Part shown: positions 50,501 to 63,935 of the stretch, piece by piece | How the letters are laid out: every line of letters begins with the position of its first letter | Position numbering within the stretch: position 1 is the first letter of the stretch | NCBI GenBank assembly: GCA_035582835.1 | Contig: JAYKAV010000112.1 | Span: forward strand, 4,171,461-4,235,460 | DNA: 64,000 bases | Reading direction: 5' to 3' | Source: Phoebastria nigripes | Lineage: Eukaryota > Chordata > Aves > Procellariiformes > Diomedeidae | The notes under the pieces: generated by a model | What the model saw: only the letters and a program-made list of their open reading frames with translations | The model's database searches: none | Told to the model about the DNA's origin: nothing | Position numbers and translations under genes: made by a program

Positions 50501-52381
50501 ACTTCCTTGGGCACTTTCTTGTATGCTTCTCTCTGTCACAAACACACCTACACAACATCTTGCTCGTTGTCAAGCTTCAACAGCCTTTTCTGAGCTTTCA
50601 TAGCACTGCTCTATTTCGCGGATGCCAAAATACCTTAACTTGACCCAGTCCCTTGGGAGGTTCTTTTAAAATTGCCTTACTGACATTTTAACAAGGACCT
50701 TTGTATAAAGACCAAGTAAAGACTGCTGGATACAATGTGTTCCACTTCGTAATTTTTGTGCCCAGATATTACAGTATTATACTTTTCAGTGAACAGAATT
50801 AAGACTTATACCTGGCAAAATACCAGATGAAGTTAAAAGGAAAAAAGTGAAATTTCCTTTTCCAATTGAAGGTAGACGTTAGAAAATAACCTCTTCAGCT
50901 ATTTTTCACTCATTTTTATTAATTTTGAGGATAGTGTCAGATGAAACATGGACTAGTTCTTTTCTGGGTCAGGCTCCGTGAGAGTGAATTAGTGTAGGTG
51001 GAACCAATAATAACTCCAAGGAACACTGTGAAAGCAACATGATATAAAGGTCTCTCAGCACCTTTGAAGATCTGTTATGGGTCAGATCGCCGTCATTATC
51101 GTTGTTTGTTCGAACAATATGAGCAGAACTGGGCCTAGAGAGGCCTCTCCTGTCACAGCATAGGCCCATCTTAACCTCAGCTCAAAGTATTGCCTTGTTG
51201 CACTAGCACAGTACTTGAGACACTTGCTGGCCCAGATCTCAGTGGCTGGCCCAAATTGGCAGAATTGACTCAGAGGTACCAGAACGACCCCAAACCTAAC
51301 AAACACAAGGCTCGTGGGGAAAGGGGATTCCCTGTATTGAACATGGACTATCACTTGAAAAAGTGGGCAAAGGTCTCGGGAATTTAAGAGAGCCTGAAAA
51401 CTTGCCTACTTTTCCCAGCAATGTTGGGTGGTGCAGTAAAACGCAGCAGCTCTCCTTAGGACCTTTCCTCGCGTGGTACCTCGAGAGCACCACACCTACA
51501 GCATCACTGGTAAGAATACCACACAAATTCAGCTGTTTTCCAAACAAAATGCTTTACTGCACTGAGCTTGCCCCCAGTAAAGCATAGGAAGACCTAGTAT
51601 GTGTGAGGGGAAGGAGAAGAAGGTGAGTAGGAAAGATGGAAAAGGAAAGCAAAGCTATGAAATAAATTTGTTTAGCATTTAAATATCACAGTGATGAATA
51701 TAACCTAGATGGGAGAAGCCCATGGGGCTTTTTGCACATTTTAAGGTGTGAACCCACTTAAATGATTTACTGGAACATGTCCCCAAAATTTACTTATCTC
51801 TTTAGCAAAGGCAAACAATGCTAAATACTGAGTTTTTTAATGAAGTCAAACAATTAAGAGAAAAGTATATTCTTAAGCTCACTGTGCAAGTTGAGCCAAT
51901 TATAATCCTAAAGCATAATGGTGAAGCCAGTGTTAATTAGCCAGAGAAGGGAGTCATCAGGTCAAATTTACATCTCAAAGAGCTACAGTAGAATTCCATG
52001 AACAAAAAAGAAAAATAATGTTATAAGTTTTGCTAAGTTCTGAAATAATCAGGATTTGGCAGTTTGGGTTGTTTTTTTTTAAAAAGAAGCTAAACATTGG
52101 GCTAACTTTATCCCATTGAAATCAATTTTTTCACTGACTTTCCCAGCAGTATAATCTTGGCAGTTATAAATTCTTATGAAAGTGAAGTGTTGGCAAATAA
52201 CTGTTCTATGGGGTAGCAGTACACAGAGAGAGACTATGAAAATGTAACTGTTTTGTGCTACGCTTTCTACTGTTTGGTAAATAACTGCCAAAGATGTAGG
52301 AAATGGTTTAGAGTTTCCAGTTGAAAGTGAAAAACTAAGCCATTAACTGAGGAAGTTAATACATATTTTTATTTAAAACTG

Positions 52382-52385
<4 letters not shown>

Positions 52386-52411
<26 letters not shown>
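52386..52411. repeat. (AT)n microsatellite
   Basis: About 26 bases of perfect AT dinucleotide repeat lie in AT-rich flank, with a second short imperfect AT tract at about 52,447-52,461. Confidence 0.95.
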
Positions 52412-52414
<3 letters not shown>

Positions 52415-54456
52415 TTAGTTGAATGGTAACATATAGGACAGACTGAAATATATATATGCATATGATTCCCTTTCTAAAGTGAGTGAACAATAGCACAATT
52501 CTATTTTGTAGGCCAATTATTCAAAATCAGGCACGTTTTTTCCAATGCTACCTATGTTTTGGAATAGTCGTCTTTAGGTCCAAATCTGATTTTCAAAATA
52601 TTTATTTATGCTCTTTTGCATCAATTATTTAAAAAAAAAAAAAATTCATTGAACTATGATCAAATGAATATGCCAGTATCATCCAGTATTGGTGTTGCCA
52701 CCCAAAGTTATTTTGCATTAGAAAGTGCAACAGCTTTTCCCCCCATTTTTCCATCAGGGAAGCTGTTTTTGGAAGATGACACATTCATTCAAAAACATAG
52801 TTCAGACGCAGTGGCTGGCTGACCCAACACCCCATTCACTTTAAAAAAAAGTGTTTTCATGTTTGTTTCTGTAGCTTGAATCTAGGTCTTTATCACTTTG
52901 CTCCCTTCATCCTAGTGGTTTATTCAACCTGACAAAGCTTTGGGGGTTTTTGTTCTTATTTTCAGTGCAGCTGAGAAAACCCTCTTACAATGTGTCAGTT
53001 TTAATATTTGCTTACTCCACCAATGCACAAATGAGTGTATCGAGGTCTCCCTTTGGGGAAGCAGCAAATGCAGTTGTTGATGCTGTACCACACAGCGCTT
53101 GTAACAGCGTCTGGGTAGCTGGGCTCGGGGCTGATAAACCTACCTGCCTCCTCAGACTGCTCGTTTCTCTCTCTCCTTCACCCTCCTCATAGTCTTCATC
53201 TCTCTGGCAAGACTTGATGCTGCTGCCTCAGTGAGCTGGGACTCGTTCTGGTCTCGTAGGAATGTTTAGGGACCAGTAAATGTTAGCAATATTTGGGACA
53301 CTTTCTGAAATGCCCACCAGTCTCCAAAGCGAATGAAGATTGCACTGGAAAGAAGCCTCAAAAATTAATTTAAAAATAAAAAAATTAAGGGGTGCAGTGC
53401 ATTTGTTTTCTCTACTTGTTATTTCTACTAATTTGACTAGAGTTGAAATTGTGTTGTTGGTCTTAATTTTCTCTTCGTTCATGTAGACTGATTTTCAGAG
53501 GTGTGGAACGCACCCTTTCCCACATATGGAATGGGGGGAGTCGTGGGACCTTCGAACCTCGGAACATATGGGCTAGTCCAGCTTAAGCCGGGTTCCCAAA
53601 AACCAGAGGAATTTAAACTTTCCGATGAGTGCTCAAAAATTTCCTCAAACATAGATACGGACAACAAGACTTAGCACCCAAGGGGAGGATACATTAACCA
53701 GTGCTTTTTTTTTTTCCCCTTGAAATTGTGATGTCAAAAGCACTGTAGAAATGCAAAGTACTACTGTCACAGCTGTTCTCAGAGCCAGTAGGGCCACCTG
53801 CCTTTTTTCTTTGAGGCAAAACGCATAGCTACAGATTTTTTTCTCTGTGGCTCCTACGAAGACCGTTGTCATATCTTATTTTATACATAGAGCAGGCATG
53901 AAGATTTTATTACTAAAAAATGTCTTTATAAAATGGTCATGTAATCAGATGGCAGTTTAGTACCTACTCATAACTTTACCTGGTCCATATTACTGATTAT
54001 TTCCATAAATATTAAAATCAAGGAAATTACTAAAGGTTTTACTTTTAAGGAGTATTTTGATACTCCACTCATGACTTTTCTGCTCTATTAATGCGTAAGC
54101 TTTCATCAGTCACTTAAGTTATCTGGTAGTTTGTGTAATACTTGTGAAAGTATTTCTGTAACAGAAACCTATGTGAGCTATAGTTTTAAGAGATTCTTTA
54201 GTGGAGAGAGAATTTCAGGGTTTTTACTGCTTTATTGTTTGCCTCTTTCTCTCATCATATCAAAATTACAAAATTGATCAACATCACCTCAGAGGACAGG
54301 ATCTGATGATTTTTAAGAACATGGATTTTTAGTAAAAACTGCTTCTGTTATATCGAAAAAATATTTACAGAAATAAAGGCACATGCAAATATGACGTCTT
54401 GCAAGCAACTGTTAGCTACTATAACACTCTCGCTGTCTGCAGAGAGACTCGCGATC

Positions 54457-54478
54457 GCGTGCGCACACACACACGTAC
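54457..54478. repeat. Alternating purine-pyrimidine tract (GC then CA repeat)
   Basis: The tract gcgtgcgcacacacacacgtac alternates purine and pyrimidine for 22 bases and follows the 10-bp palindrome cgcgatcgcg at 54,450-54,459. Such tracts can adopt Z-DNA. Confidence 0.7.
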
Positions 54479-55716
54479 TTGTATGTTGTACATATGCATC
54501 TATATACACTTATGTACTTTGGGGATAGGGAAATACATCTATATAAACACATGTATATTATCCTTGCTTGTAAGCCTGTCTTTTTTAAGAATTCAATATG
54601 AAACTATTATAACATAAAGGTTTCATTTTGTCATCAGAAATTCTATGACGTGCATAAAATTAGCATTTACGAGATTTTAGGTTGGTTGTAAAATTTTCTG
54701 TTGTTGAAACCAGGCTCATGCAGAAGTAATTAATTTTGCTCAATTGGATTTTATAAAAATGCTTTTTTTGATTGCAACAGTATGAGACATTTGATGTAAT
54801 TTAACTGTGGATTTCTGAGGGGGGGTTCTGAGATAGAGTTGCCTATTCTCGAGCAAGCAAACTATTACACGACGTTATGTTTTGTGCTACTGTGTAATGA
54901 AATGCTATAATTGATATAGGTCTTTACCACACTGACTATCATACAGTACAATATAAAATAAATTACCAGAAAAGAACAGCATTTTTCTAATCCTATATGC
55001 TTATATAAAGCATTTTGGATTGTTGCATTTTAGGGAAGTGACAATTATTCTCTCCATATTCACTTGATTCATGAATAGTGCAATTTTCAAGCATTTGTGT
55101 TTGGTTAACAGTGCTCAGAGAAAAAGCCCCATAACAAATAGTCAAGTGGCTATAAACCAGATCCTTCCATGCTGACAGACTAATTAATCTGATCAGTCTT
55201 GAACACCAGTGTTTGTCATGTGAGCAGTCAGCATTCAGCGGCAGCCAGCTACAGCGGTCACCTATAAACGCTCCCCAGTTGCCTTAGGGCTTCATGCTGC
55301 TCTCACCAAAGCCAAAGGCAAAATCTTTACTGATCCCAGTTTTTAGAAAATCAAGTAACATTGGCTCAGTAACTGCCACTTTCCCACCAAAAAAAAAATA
55401 CAAAATGATAAGCTGAAAATTTGTTCCTCAAAAGCTGAATCACCGAGTTCCTAAGGACAACTGCATGCGATTTTGCCTGGCAGGAGCCTGCCCACCCAAG
55501 AATGGTTCGGGAGCTGGAGGAGGAACCTGACCTCCTCTCGGCTTCCTTGGCACACATGAAACGAGCTGTACAGAGCCTTGCAGCCTCCTGTGGCCGTACC
55601 CAGCTCTGTTATGAGTGCAAATAGGTAGCTGCGAACTGGACTATTATGTGCATAGACGTTAAGTGATCGCGATTAAATGGTCATGCTGTAGTGTGTTAAC
55701 AGCTCAGATTTTTAAG

Positions 55717-55775
<59 letters not shown>
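55717..55775. repeat. Pure poly(A) run of 59 bases
   Basis: There are 59 uninterrupted A bases, then G and five more A. An ATTAAA hexamer lies 39 bases upstream at 55,672-55,677. The sequence before it shows no coding similarity I recognise. It could be a retrocopy tail, a slippage product or an assembly error. Confidence 0.97.
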
Positions 55776-55777
<2 letters not shown>

Positions 55778-57899
55778 AAAACCTACAGCCCAAAATGCTG
55801 CTCATGAAACAACAAATACTATAAATACAGATGATCTGGGATTTTTAAGTAATTTTTAAATTTCTCCAATTCATGAGCAATCTTTCTCAAAACTCATGCT
55901 TCAGGTCACAGCAGCAGGCTGGTAATTTTTTGCCATTTGAACAAAGCATTGTGTACTAAGGCAAAGGAAGCTTGTATTAAATTCCTGTCATCCTGAGAAC
56001 ACAGCAAATTTCTAGCAATATGCTATCAGGAATAATATGAAGAACATAAAATCAAGTTATAATTTTTTCATTTATTTATTCATTTTTACAAAATTCTCAT
56101 TAAATTTCATATCACATTATGAGCAGCAATTGCTGCTATAGAAAAGCAACAACCTAGAGCATCAGATATTCTCTGGTGGACCTTTCAGACCCAAACCTGC
56201 TTAGCTTTTAAGATTAGACAAGATCAAGCCTACTTAGACAAGGAAGGCCATCTGTTTTCAAGGATCCAGCTGCTATCCCTTCAAACACAACTCACTGTGG
56301 ACTCCTGTAATTTATTAATCCCAGGATAAACCTGTAAGTCTGCAATATCATTATTTGACTTCTTTATGCCATTAGCTTGAACATTTTATCAACTGCTGTG
56401 CAGGTAACAGTCAAAAAGCTAAGGAGATTTGTCAACCCTCATAATTAATATCTCCCTTCTTTTAAGTTATCAAGACTGCAGTTTAGCACAGACTTAAGCA
56501 CTTTCTGTGTGGGGGCAGTTCGGGGGAGAAGATTAAAGACTGGCACGTGTTTATGATCCTTTCAATACCTGGGACCCGTGTTCAAGATGTTGCCTGTGCA
56601 ATTTCTTTTTGAAATTGGTCCATACGTGCACACACACACAGATGTGTGAGCATGGACACACACGATGCTATTCTGTTATTTCTAAATTTGTCATTTCTTC
56701 TTCAGAAAGGGGAAAGCTGAAGACTCCACTCAACCCAGGTGAAACTGGTATTTTTTTTTTTCAAACCAAACAAGTCTGGAGTTATCTCAGCCCCCAGAAT
56801 TTATGTGCTGGATTTAAAAGTGAAAATGGCTTTTCCTCAGTCAGACAACTCCGAATTGGCTAAGTGACTGGCTGGATGTTAATAAAACTTCCCTTTCGTC
56901 TGCAAAATGGCCGTGTCTGGTCCCAGGTGGAGCATGATAAATCAATGCAAAAGCTACTTTTCTCAGAAAGTTATGTGACTGAAAATAAGGGTTTAGAACA
57001 TAAGTGCCATGTTAGTTGCAGTTTCAGAGTGTTACTATCATGATGGTGTAATCCTCCTGCTAAAAGCATATTTAACAAGATAAAATAAATACACCTTTTT
57101 ATATATGCATGAGTATATAGTTGGCAAATCCAGAACTCTGAAGTCCTTACAGTGTACTGCCCTGGGAAGCTCTGAAGGAGTCTCTCATTCAGGTTTCTCA
57201 CATAATTATGTGTCTCCTAAGACCACCACGAAGAAGATGCGCAGAGTTATCAAACCTTTTTGCCTGAGCAGAGCCAGTGGTCATGCTCTGCCATGCTCTC
57301 TGCCTAGAAAACAGCAGGAGGAAAGGGTGGGTCAGGAGTTTCCATTTTCAGGCTTTTCATTTCTGGGTCTTCCCAGAGGTCTTTTTGAAGGAATGGGAAG
57401 TGAGCATTCAATAGTGCTTTGTCTTAGATAATCTCTGCCTAATTCCTTCAGCCTCCCTGGCCTGTAGGTAGGTGAAGCACTCAATCTCATGTAGTTGCTC
57501 TTACTGTCACACTCCTGGCTATCCCCCCTCTGCTAGCCCATCCTCCTCTCCCACCCTATTTTAACATGGTCAGGATCTCATGACGTATTGAGCATCCTCA
57601 GGCTGAGGAAGCCAGGGCACTCTCTGTGTCTGCAAATGTGGTGACATGGCTGGATCTTTAATTAGCAACGGGAGGTAGCTCCACCTTTGCAGGGGCTGAA
57701 CAAAGTGCTTTTAGATCATCTAAGCTGTTGCCAGCATGTGCCTGGTTCTCCAAAGTAATGGTATATCATGCAGCATTGCAAACTGTAAGGGTTAAAAATC
57801 TTATATTTTTATTAGAATCCATTTAGAGCTCTAGCTACTTGTTTGGGAACTTTTTTTAATTATATATTCAACTTATTCTGGAAGCAGTAAGTGCTAGAA

Positions 57900-57940
57900 T
57901 TCTTTCTCCCTTTCTCTCTCCCATTCTTTCTCTCTCTCTT
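57900..57940. repeat. Polypyrimidine tract
   Basis: The stretch ttctttctccctttctctctccc through ttctttctctctctctt is all pyrimidine except for one A. It is low-complexity sequence. Confidence 0.9.
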
Positions 57941-59433
57941 GGACTGGCATGTGGGATTTTACGGGAGTACATGATTCTGGGAGCTAATGTTTTGGATGAA
58001 CAGAAAATACTGAAGAACTGACTGTAAAAAAAGTGGAAACCTATATTGATAGTTAAGAATCCATCCCAACCAATATCAAAATAATTCGATTTGTGGTTAG
58101 GTCACAATGCTTGATATCCACTGGCAAGGCAACATGCAGGAATTGCCATAGGTTATGTTGTAAATCCCTGTTAGCAGCAGGGAAGCAGCCTCCACACTTT
58201 CATACGTCATTTCCTGACATCAAATGTTCTAAAAGGTTTTCACACAAACTCAGTGAGGCTCAACAGATGTACTTCTGTTGTGAAAGAGCGGGTCACAAAC
58301 CATACTATATAATCTTTATTGTTCTAATAATTGTGGATGCTTACATTTGTCTGTTTAACTGGTTATCAAAATGTAGTAAAAAAAAAAACAAAAGTCATTT
58401 AAACTAAAACCTGATTCATTTTGATACTAAAGATTAATTTTAAGGGCTCCAGAAACTGGCCATGATTGAAGTGACATGATCACTGCTGTTGCCAAAGTGC
58501 CTGGACATGCAGGGAAGCCTGACCGAGAGATGTCTGAACCACCCTTGAGCACTAACTACATAGTCACATATGACTAGCTATGGATATAGTCACATGAGAG
58601 CATGGGGAAACACAGACACAGAGCATCTATTGGTGGGCTGCCAGCTCTTGGGAGGGTTTGGTAATACCCAGCCGGGACTGAAGAACATGTCCAACTTAGG
58701 GAGAAAATAGCTGTAGTGGCAGGACACCTGAAGACGACCACTGCACCGCTATCAGCTGACTGACTTGGACCAAACGTGCTGCTTGCAGAATGACGGTGCA
58801 GCAAGGCCCTAACATACGCTAGGAGGAGCACCAACAATGGCTGTGCCTTTCATTTGGGGGGGTCAGTATGAAATTCTGTGTCCAGCCGGCAGCTCGGCGT
58901 GGAGAGCAGAGAGGCTGCGAGCTCCATCTTGCTTCAGCAGCACTGGCCTGAGCAGAGTGTGGATAGATGTGGTTCAGGATTTTCCTGCAGCACTGGGACT
59001 GAAGTCCAGCAGGAGCTATCACCTTCACGTGTCTCCTTCTAAGCGATCACTCTGACCTTCCCTTATAGTTAATGGAATAAAAAACATAGACCCCAAAAAG
59101 GGCAGTGAGTCATCTCATCCATCCCCAGGCATTTAAGCCAGGGGAATCAGCCTCTTCTTCACCAGCTCTTTCTCCCCACAGTGAAGGGAGCCTGGGACAG
59201 ACCCCAAAGAACCATTTTTGGTCAAGAAGGCCTGAGCCTGCCAGCCCTGCAAACAGGCAGTGTCGCACGCTGGGGCGGCATCACAGCAATGCTCTATCTC
59301 AGACCACGTACGTTGCCTCTGACTCTTTTAACACAAAACCCATAGCTTGAAAAATAACTAGTAAAGCCATGGATTTTAATCAAGTAGATCAGGGTTGCAA
59401 CGCCTTGCTCACAGGCCATGAGAAGTTACTCCC

Positions 59434-59453
59434 ACGGTTACTGACGGTTACTC
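59434..59453. promoter_or_regulatory. Tandem MYB-like sites (acggttact x2)
   Basis: Two copies of acggttact are spaced 10 bases apart; the reverse complement contains taaccgt, fitting the MYB core YAACNG. A spacing of one helical turn places both on the same face. Motif evidence only. Confidence 0.2.
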
Positions 59454-61069
59454 CGTGACTGCATACGTAACCCCAGTGCCCACATTTCCTGGCTTTGCAC
59501 TGCTTGATTTCACCACCCCCCTGTTCATTTAGTACCGCAACTTCCCTTTAAAACCATCTAAAAAGCAAACGATGCCAGAGTGGGGAGGGAAGCAGGTCTT
59601 TGTAAGAGACAACTTATAGAGATGTTCTCCAGATCCTCAGCACAGAGGATAGGTTTGGGGGATTACAAGAGAGCCTCGCAGCTGTATGGGGACTAACCAC
59701 ACTTTTCCAGGTCCTTTTCCAAAAACTGCTGGATGATGCCACTGTGAGAAGATAGATTGCAATCAAGAACTGCATCTAAACTTTCCTTCCAAAATCGCTC
59801 CAATGGGTGAAGTCTTATAGAGGTGATCTCTAATGGGTGCAAAAGCAAAATTTTTTTCTTGTGCCCAGCGCACCTTAATAGTACCTTTATATTTACCAAT
59901 CTAGTATCCTATATATATAGCTTAGAAGGTGTAGGTCAACGTAGCTCCGCTGGCTTGTCAAAGCAGTGTTGATTTACTCCAAATGAGCAACTGACTTGGA
60001 AGTTGAAAGAGCAGATGTACAATCAAGCAATCTTGTTCCCAGGTAGGTGATTTCAGCTACCACTTAATAAAAGTGCTAAAAAAGCACTAGGAAATCTTAT
60101 TTGTTTTATCTTCCAGTGATTATTTTGCCTGGTAATTGCAAACATCCTGTGTTAAGTCTGACAAGTATTAACTTATGCTTTGGCAAATACTGGTGCTTTC
60201 CTTCATGTTCCCCCCGATAAAGGTAGTCTGACTTTGATATTGCTTAAAGCAGTCATAGTCTTTGTTCTTCAGAAATGATAAGGCATTTCTAATTCTGAGT
60301 TTTATAATACTACAATATGGAGAGACAGATTTTATCTTAATAACATCTATATTATGATAAAGAACCAGCTACATGACAGGAAAGCGAACATTTCAGTTCA
60401 TCTACAATTCTCCGTCACATCAAAAGACACTACATGTGAGAATGATATGCTAAAACTTCCCATTATGCAGTTTGGAAACACANATATTTATTCCAAAGGA
60501 ATCGGTATTGTTAAGAGTAACCTCAATGGCTGATCTAGATAATGTTTCACAGCCCAAACTGATACTTTAATTACAGTGTAATAAGATACTGATCTTATTT
60601 CTGTACATCTTCTGAGATATTTCTGTGAGCGAGACGCTGAATGTAAAGGGTTGTTCCTGATACAATAATTGCAAATAATAACACAAACGCTATCCCTCCC
60701 AGCTATGTTGTGACACCTAAACTGTTGTTAGTATTTAATGCAACCAGTGATGAAATAGGGTAAACTCACCAAGAATTCTATTTCCAGAAAAAGGTAATAA
60801 TTTATGTGAAGGAGCAGAGAATCGGGCTGAACCATTCTTCACCCCAAAGAGAGAATTAGTCATTTATTTTATATAGAACAACACAATAACCAAAGTCCTC
60901 TGCACCTTCCAGTAATAGAAGATGTGAAAATACACAGAATAAACCATATGCATGTGAAGTTTCGCTTAATATGCACATTGGTAACTACATACTCATATTT
61001 TAAAAAGCCCTCTCTCTCATATACGTGCTTTATTCATGTAGGTGAAATATATACTCATACGTATTTATG

Positions 61070-61180
61070 ATGGGCCCGATTCTGCCTACCTTGCTCGTAT
61101 TGAAAGGCATCTTACCCTGCAGTTGTCCTACTGAAATCAGGCAGAGATAATGCTCTTCAATCTGAGTATGGGTGGCAGAT
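61070..61180. repeat. Old palindromic interspersed repeat remnant
   Basis: The left end gggcccgattctgcctac and the right part ctactgaaatcaggcagagata form the terminal and internal motifs of the same kind of ancient palindromic repeat as at 47,485. It is diverged and non-coding. Confidence 0.4.
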
Positions 61181-61308
61181 TCCACCTATATATAACACGT
61201 CTATATTTATCTCCATTTTAAGTGGTTAATTTAGCTCTGTATCACTGAATTAAATATAAATTATCTGCTAGCACAAAAGCAGCTTGGGAGCAATTACAGT
61301 CCCCTACA

Positions 61309-61322
61309 CCCCCCCCCCCCCC
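61309..61322. repeat. (C)14 homopolymer
   Basis: Fourteen consecutive C bases, preceded by cccctaca. The length is likely to be error-prone in sequencing. Confidence 0.95.
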
Positions 61323-63935
61323 AAATACGCTAAATATCAATGTGTAATATGCAAATCCTAGGGGTTTTTTTACACTAACCAAGTCGANTTCTTAATACCA
61401 GACAAGAAGAAAATCATAGCTTAACATACACCAGTAGATGTAATAAATAATGAACAGCACTAACAGCTTAACATCATAAGGAAACAGATGGAAAACTTCC
61501 CTCCAGAGATCATTGCATCTAGTATTAGAGAATGAGTTTCTGGACGTGCACAGGGTGAACAGTTCAAGTCTGAATTACAATGAGGTTGGTAACACTTTTT
61601 TATTATAAATGTAGGAATTTCATGTCTTCCTTTTAGAAAGTTCTGCTATTATAGCATTCATCTGTTTCACTGAAGACATGAAAAGCAAAAGGCAAAATCT
61701 TAAACTGCTAAAGCGTGCATAGCACAACCAAATCAAGATCTCGCTCTGGGAGTACCTTGGCTGGGTTTGCAGAATACAGCAGGGCTACAATGCCATCATC
61801 TGTCCAGGAAACGAAACAGAACCCAACGTGGAAGCCAACTCTTTACTAGCAGTGTTTATCTACGCTACTGAAAAACGCTATTAAGGCAATAGCTATTGTG
61901 TTTGTAGGTCAATGACTATTATATGTTTAGAGAATTATAACGAAGCAATGTCCAATCTGTTTCTCTGATAACATTTCCTTTTCCACATCAAGTGGCTTGG
62001 TTGTATGTTCAAAGTGCCTTTCAAACTGCTAATACAAGAAATGGAGATTTCTCTGGAAAGTGAAGCACATCTGTTTAGTTTGAATAAACCACGCTGGAGA
62101 AGCGAACCAATTATCACATTCTGCACGCGTTTTTTTGCCTTTTTTTTTTGTGGTGTGTGGTGTCCAAATAACATATACGCACTATATCACTGGAAGCAGC
62201 CCAGCTAAAGCAAGAGGTCATGCTTGAATCCTTCAGCTACACTCCCCTCGATGCGCATTTGAGCCCATGGCATGGCTTCTCTGACTTTCTAATAAGAATT
62301 TGTGCACATGTCTGTACTGCATGGATTACAGCAGATCCTGCCTCTCGTCTGCCATCAGGAAGGTCTCAAAGTATGGTGCAAAACTCCACCTCTAGACAGA
62401 CTCTTTTTCAAGTGTCTATTATAGTAGCATCTATTTGCCATGTATGCAACTACACTTCATATAGAGTTTTGTGCAAATAATAATAAATGAAGCTTCTCAA
62501 GAAGAAGGAATTTTTCTCCCTGCTTCCTTCCTCCATCCTCTTCACGCTCACCTCACCCATTTTACGGACCACAAAAGAAGCACAAAACCTAAACGCTCTG
62601 CTCAGGGTCTCAAAATCCATTTCAGCAGAGCATGCCCAAGCCAGCCGAGCTCCTGTCTGTTCTGTCAGCTGTTAGATAACATTGCCTCCAACATCAGATG
62701 GATGCAGAGACTGCTGCTTTCTATTATGGCTGAAGATATATAAACATAATTGAAACTTGTATTGATTTTGAAGCCAAAACTTCTAGATGACTAAAACTCT
62801 GGGGCAACTGTAGGGTCAGCCAGAACACCTTTGGTAATAGGGTGAGGAGCGGAAGCTGATACTCTCCTGACAAACCCGCTAAGCTTATAAACGTCTAGCA
62901 CTCATTACGTTATACACAATGCTGGGCCAATAATTTCAGGTTGCTGTTCCAAGACACAAATTACTTCCAAATGCAGGACTATACAGAAATAAATGGAAGA
63001 AGTCCAACACCAGAATGTAAGAGATACCAAAGAGTTATTTCAATAATAAGACTACTCAATAATTTTATACTGCACGGTTTGATACTGAATCAAATAACTC
63101 TCCTCTACAGCACCTTAATGTAAAGGCACACAGTTACAATCCATTGCAAACCGAGACCTAGTGATGTACTCACTGAGACTGGCTATAAAAAGATGAAATA
63201 AGAAGTGGAACGACAATTTTCCAAAAGAAAAAAAGAAAAAACAATACCAAACATTTTCTGGGATGCTGAAACAGCTAAAAATCTCTGCCCTGCATACACA
63301 CCTGAAGAGCATCTGGAGAGATGCAATGTCGCAGGGCTGTGGAACAAGTAAGCCACTTGCAGACAGAATTCAGCATTCGCCTCCTGCCCCATCACAGGAG
63401 GCAGTGTTGGCAGTGATGAGCTGCAGGCATGGGCACAGGGCAGGAGGCTGCCAAGGACAGCAAACCTGCTGTCACCCCCCACAGCCCACCGCCTCTCCTG
63501 CTCTGAGCGCTGGACAAGTGGACACGTCGTGGCTAGGAGGGAGAAGGGGTTGAAACTGGAATTTTGCAACCAGAGTTGAAAACAGGTGCCCAAAAAAAGA
63601 AGTTGCCCAATTTCTCCATCCCCTCTCACTGGCAAAATCGGGACTAGTGAGCCCTCCTCATTCAGGCTTTCGTCCTTGCTCTCCGTCTTGCATTCCCCCA
63701 TCTCCTCCTGCTAAAGGAGTGGCCTGGCCAAGTGTAGCTCCACCTGGGGGTAACACTCAGTCCACCTCGGTGGCTGAGAAGCTTGAAGCCACATCTGCTG
63801 TTTCTCTCTAAGGGAATGAGAGGTTTATACCACAAATTTCACCTAAACTAAATGCAGTCAGTGAGCTTTGTATTAAACCCCAGCATGAAATTCAGGATCA
63901 CGTTCAAGATCTTGCATAATGAGGTCATTGATTAG

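Larger units (their letters stand above)
38301..55716. other. Non-coding gene-poor stretch upstream of AFF3
   Basis: Mostly AT-rich, with short random open frames on both strands and no recognised exon. It holds simple repeats, two old palindromic repeat remnants and the octamer/SOX-like site at 46,921. The low repeat content is compatible with regulatory DNA. Confidence 0.55.
55776..63935. other. Non-coding gene-poor stretch to the terminal CR1
   Basis: AT-rich to mixed composition with a moderately GC-rich part at 58,850-59,300 and 63,300-63,700. The longest open frame (63,183-63,701, minus, 172 codons) has low-complexity, non-conserved-looking sequence. No gene was recognised. Confidence 0.55.

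Noticed and set aside
63183..63701. 172-codon minus-strand open frame
   Set aside because: Sequence is Ser/Leu/Phe-rich without domain features. A competing frame is open on the other strand, so no gene is supported.
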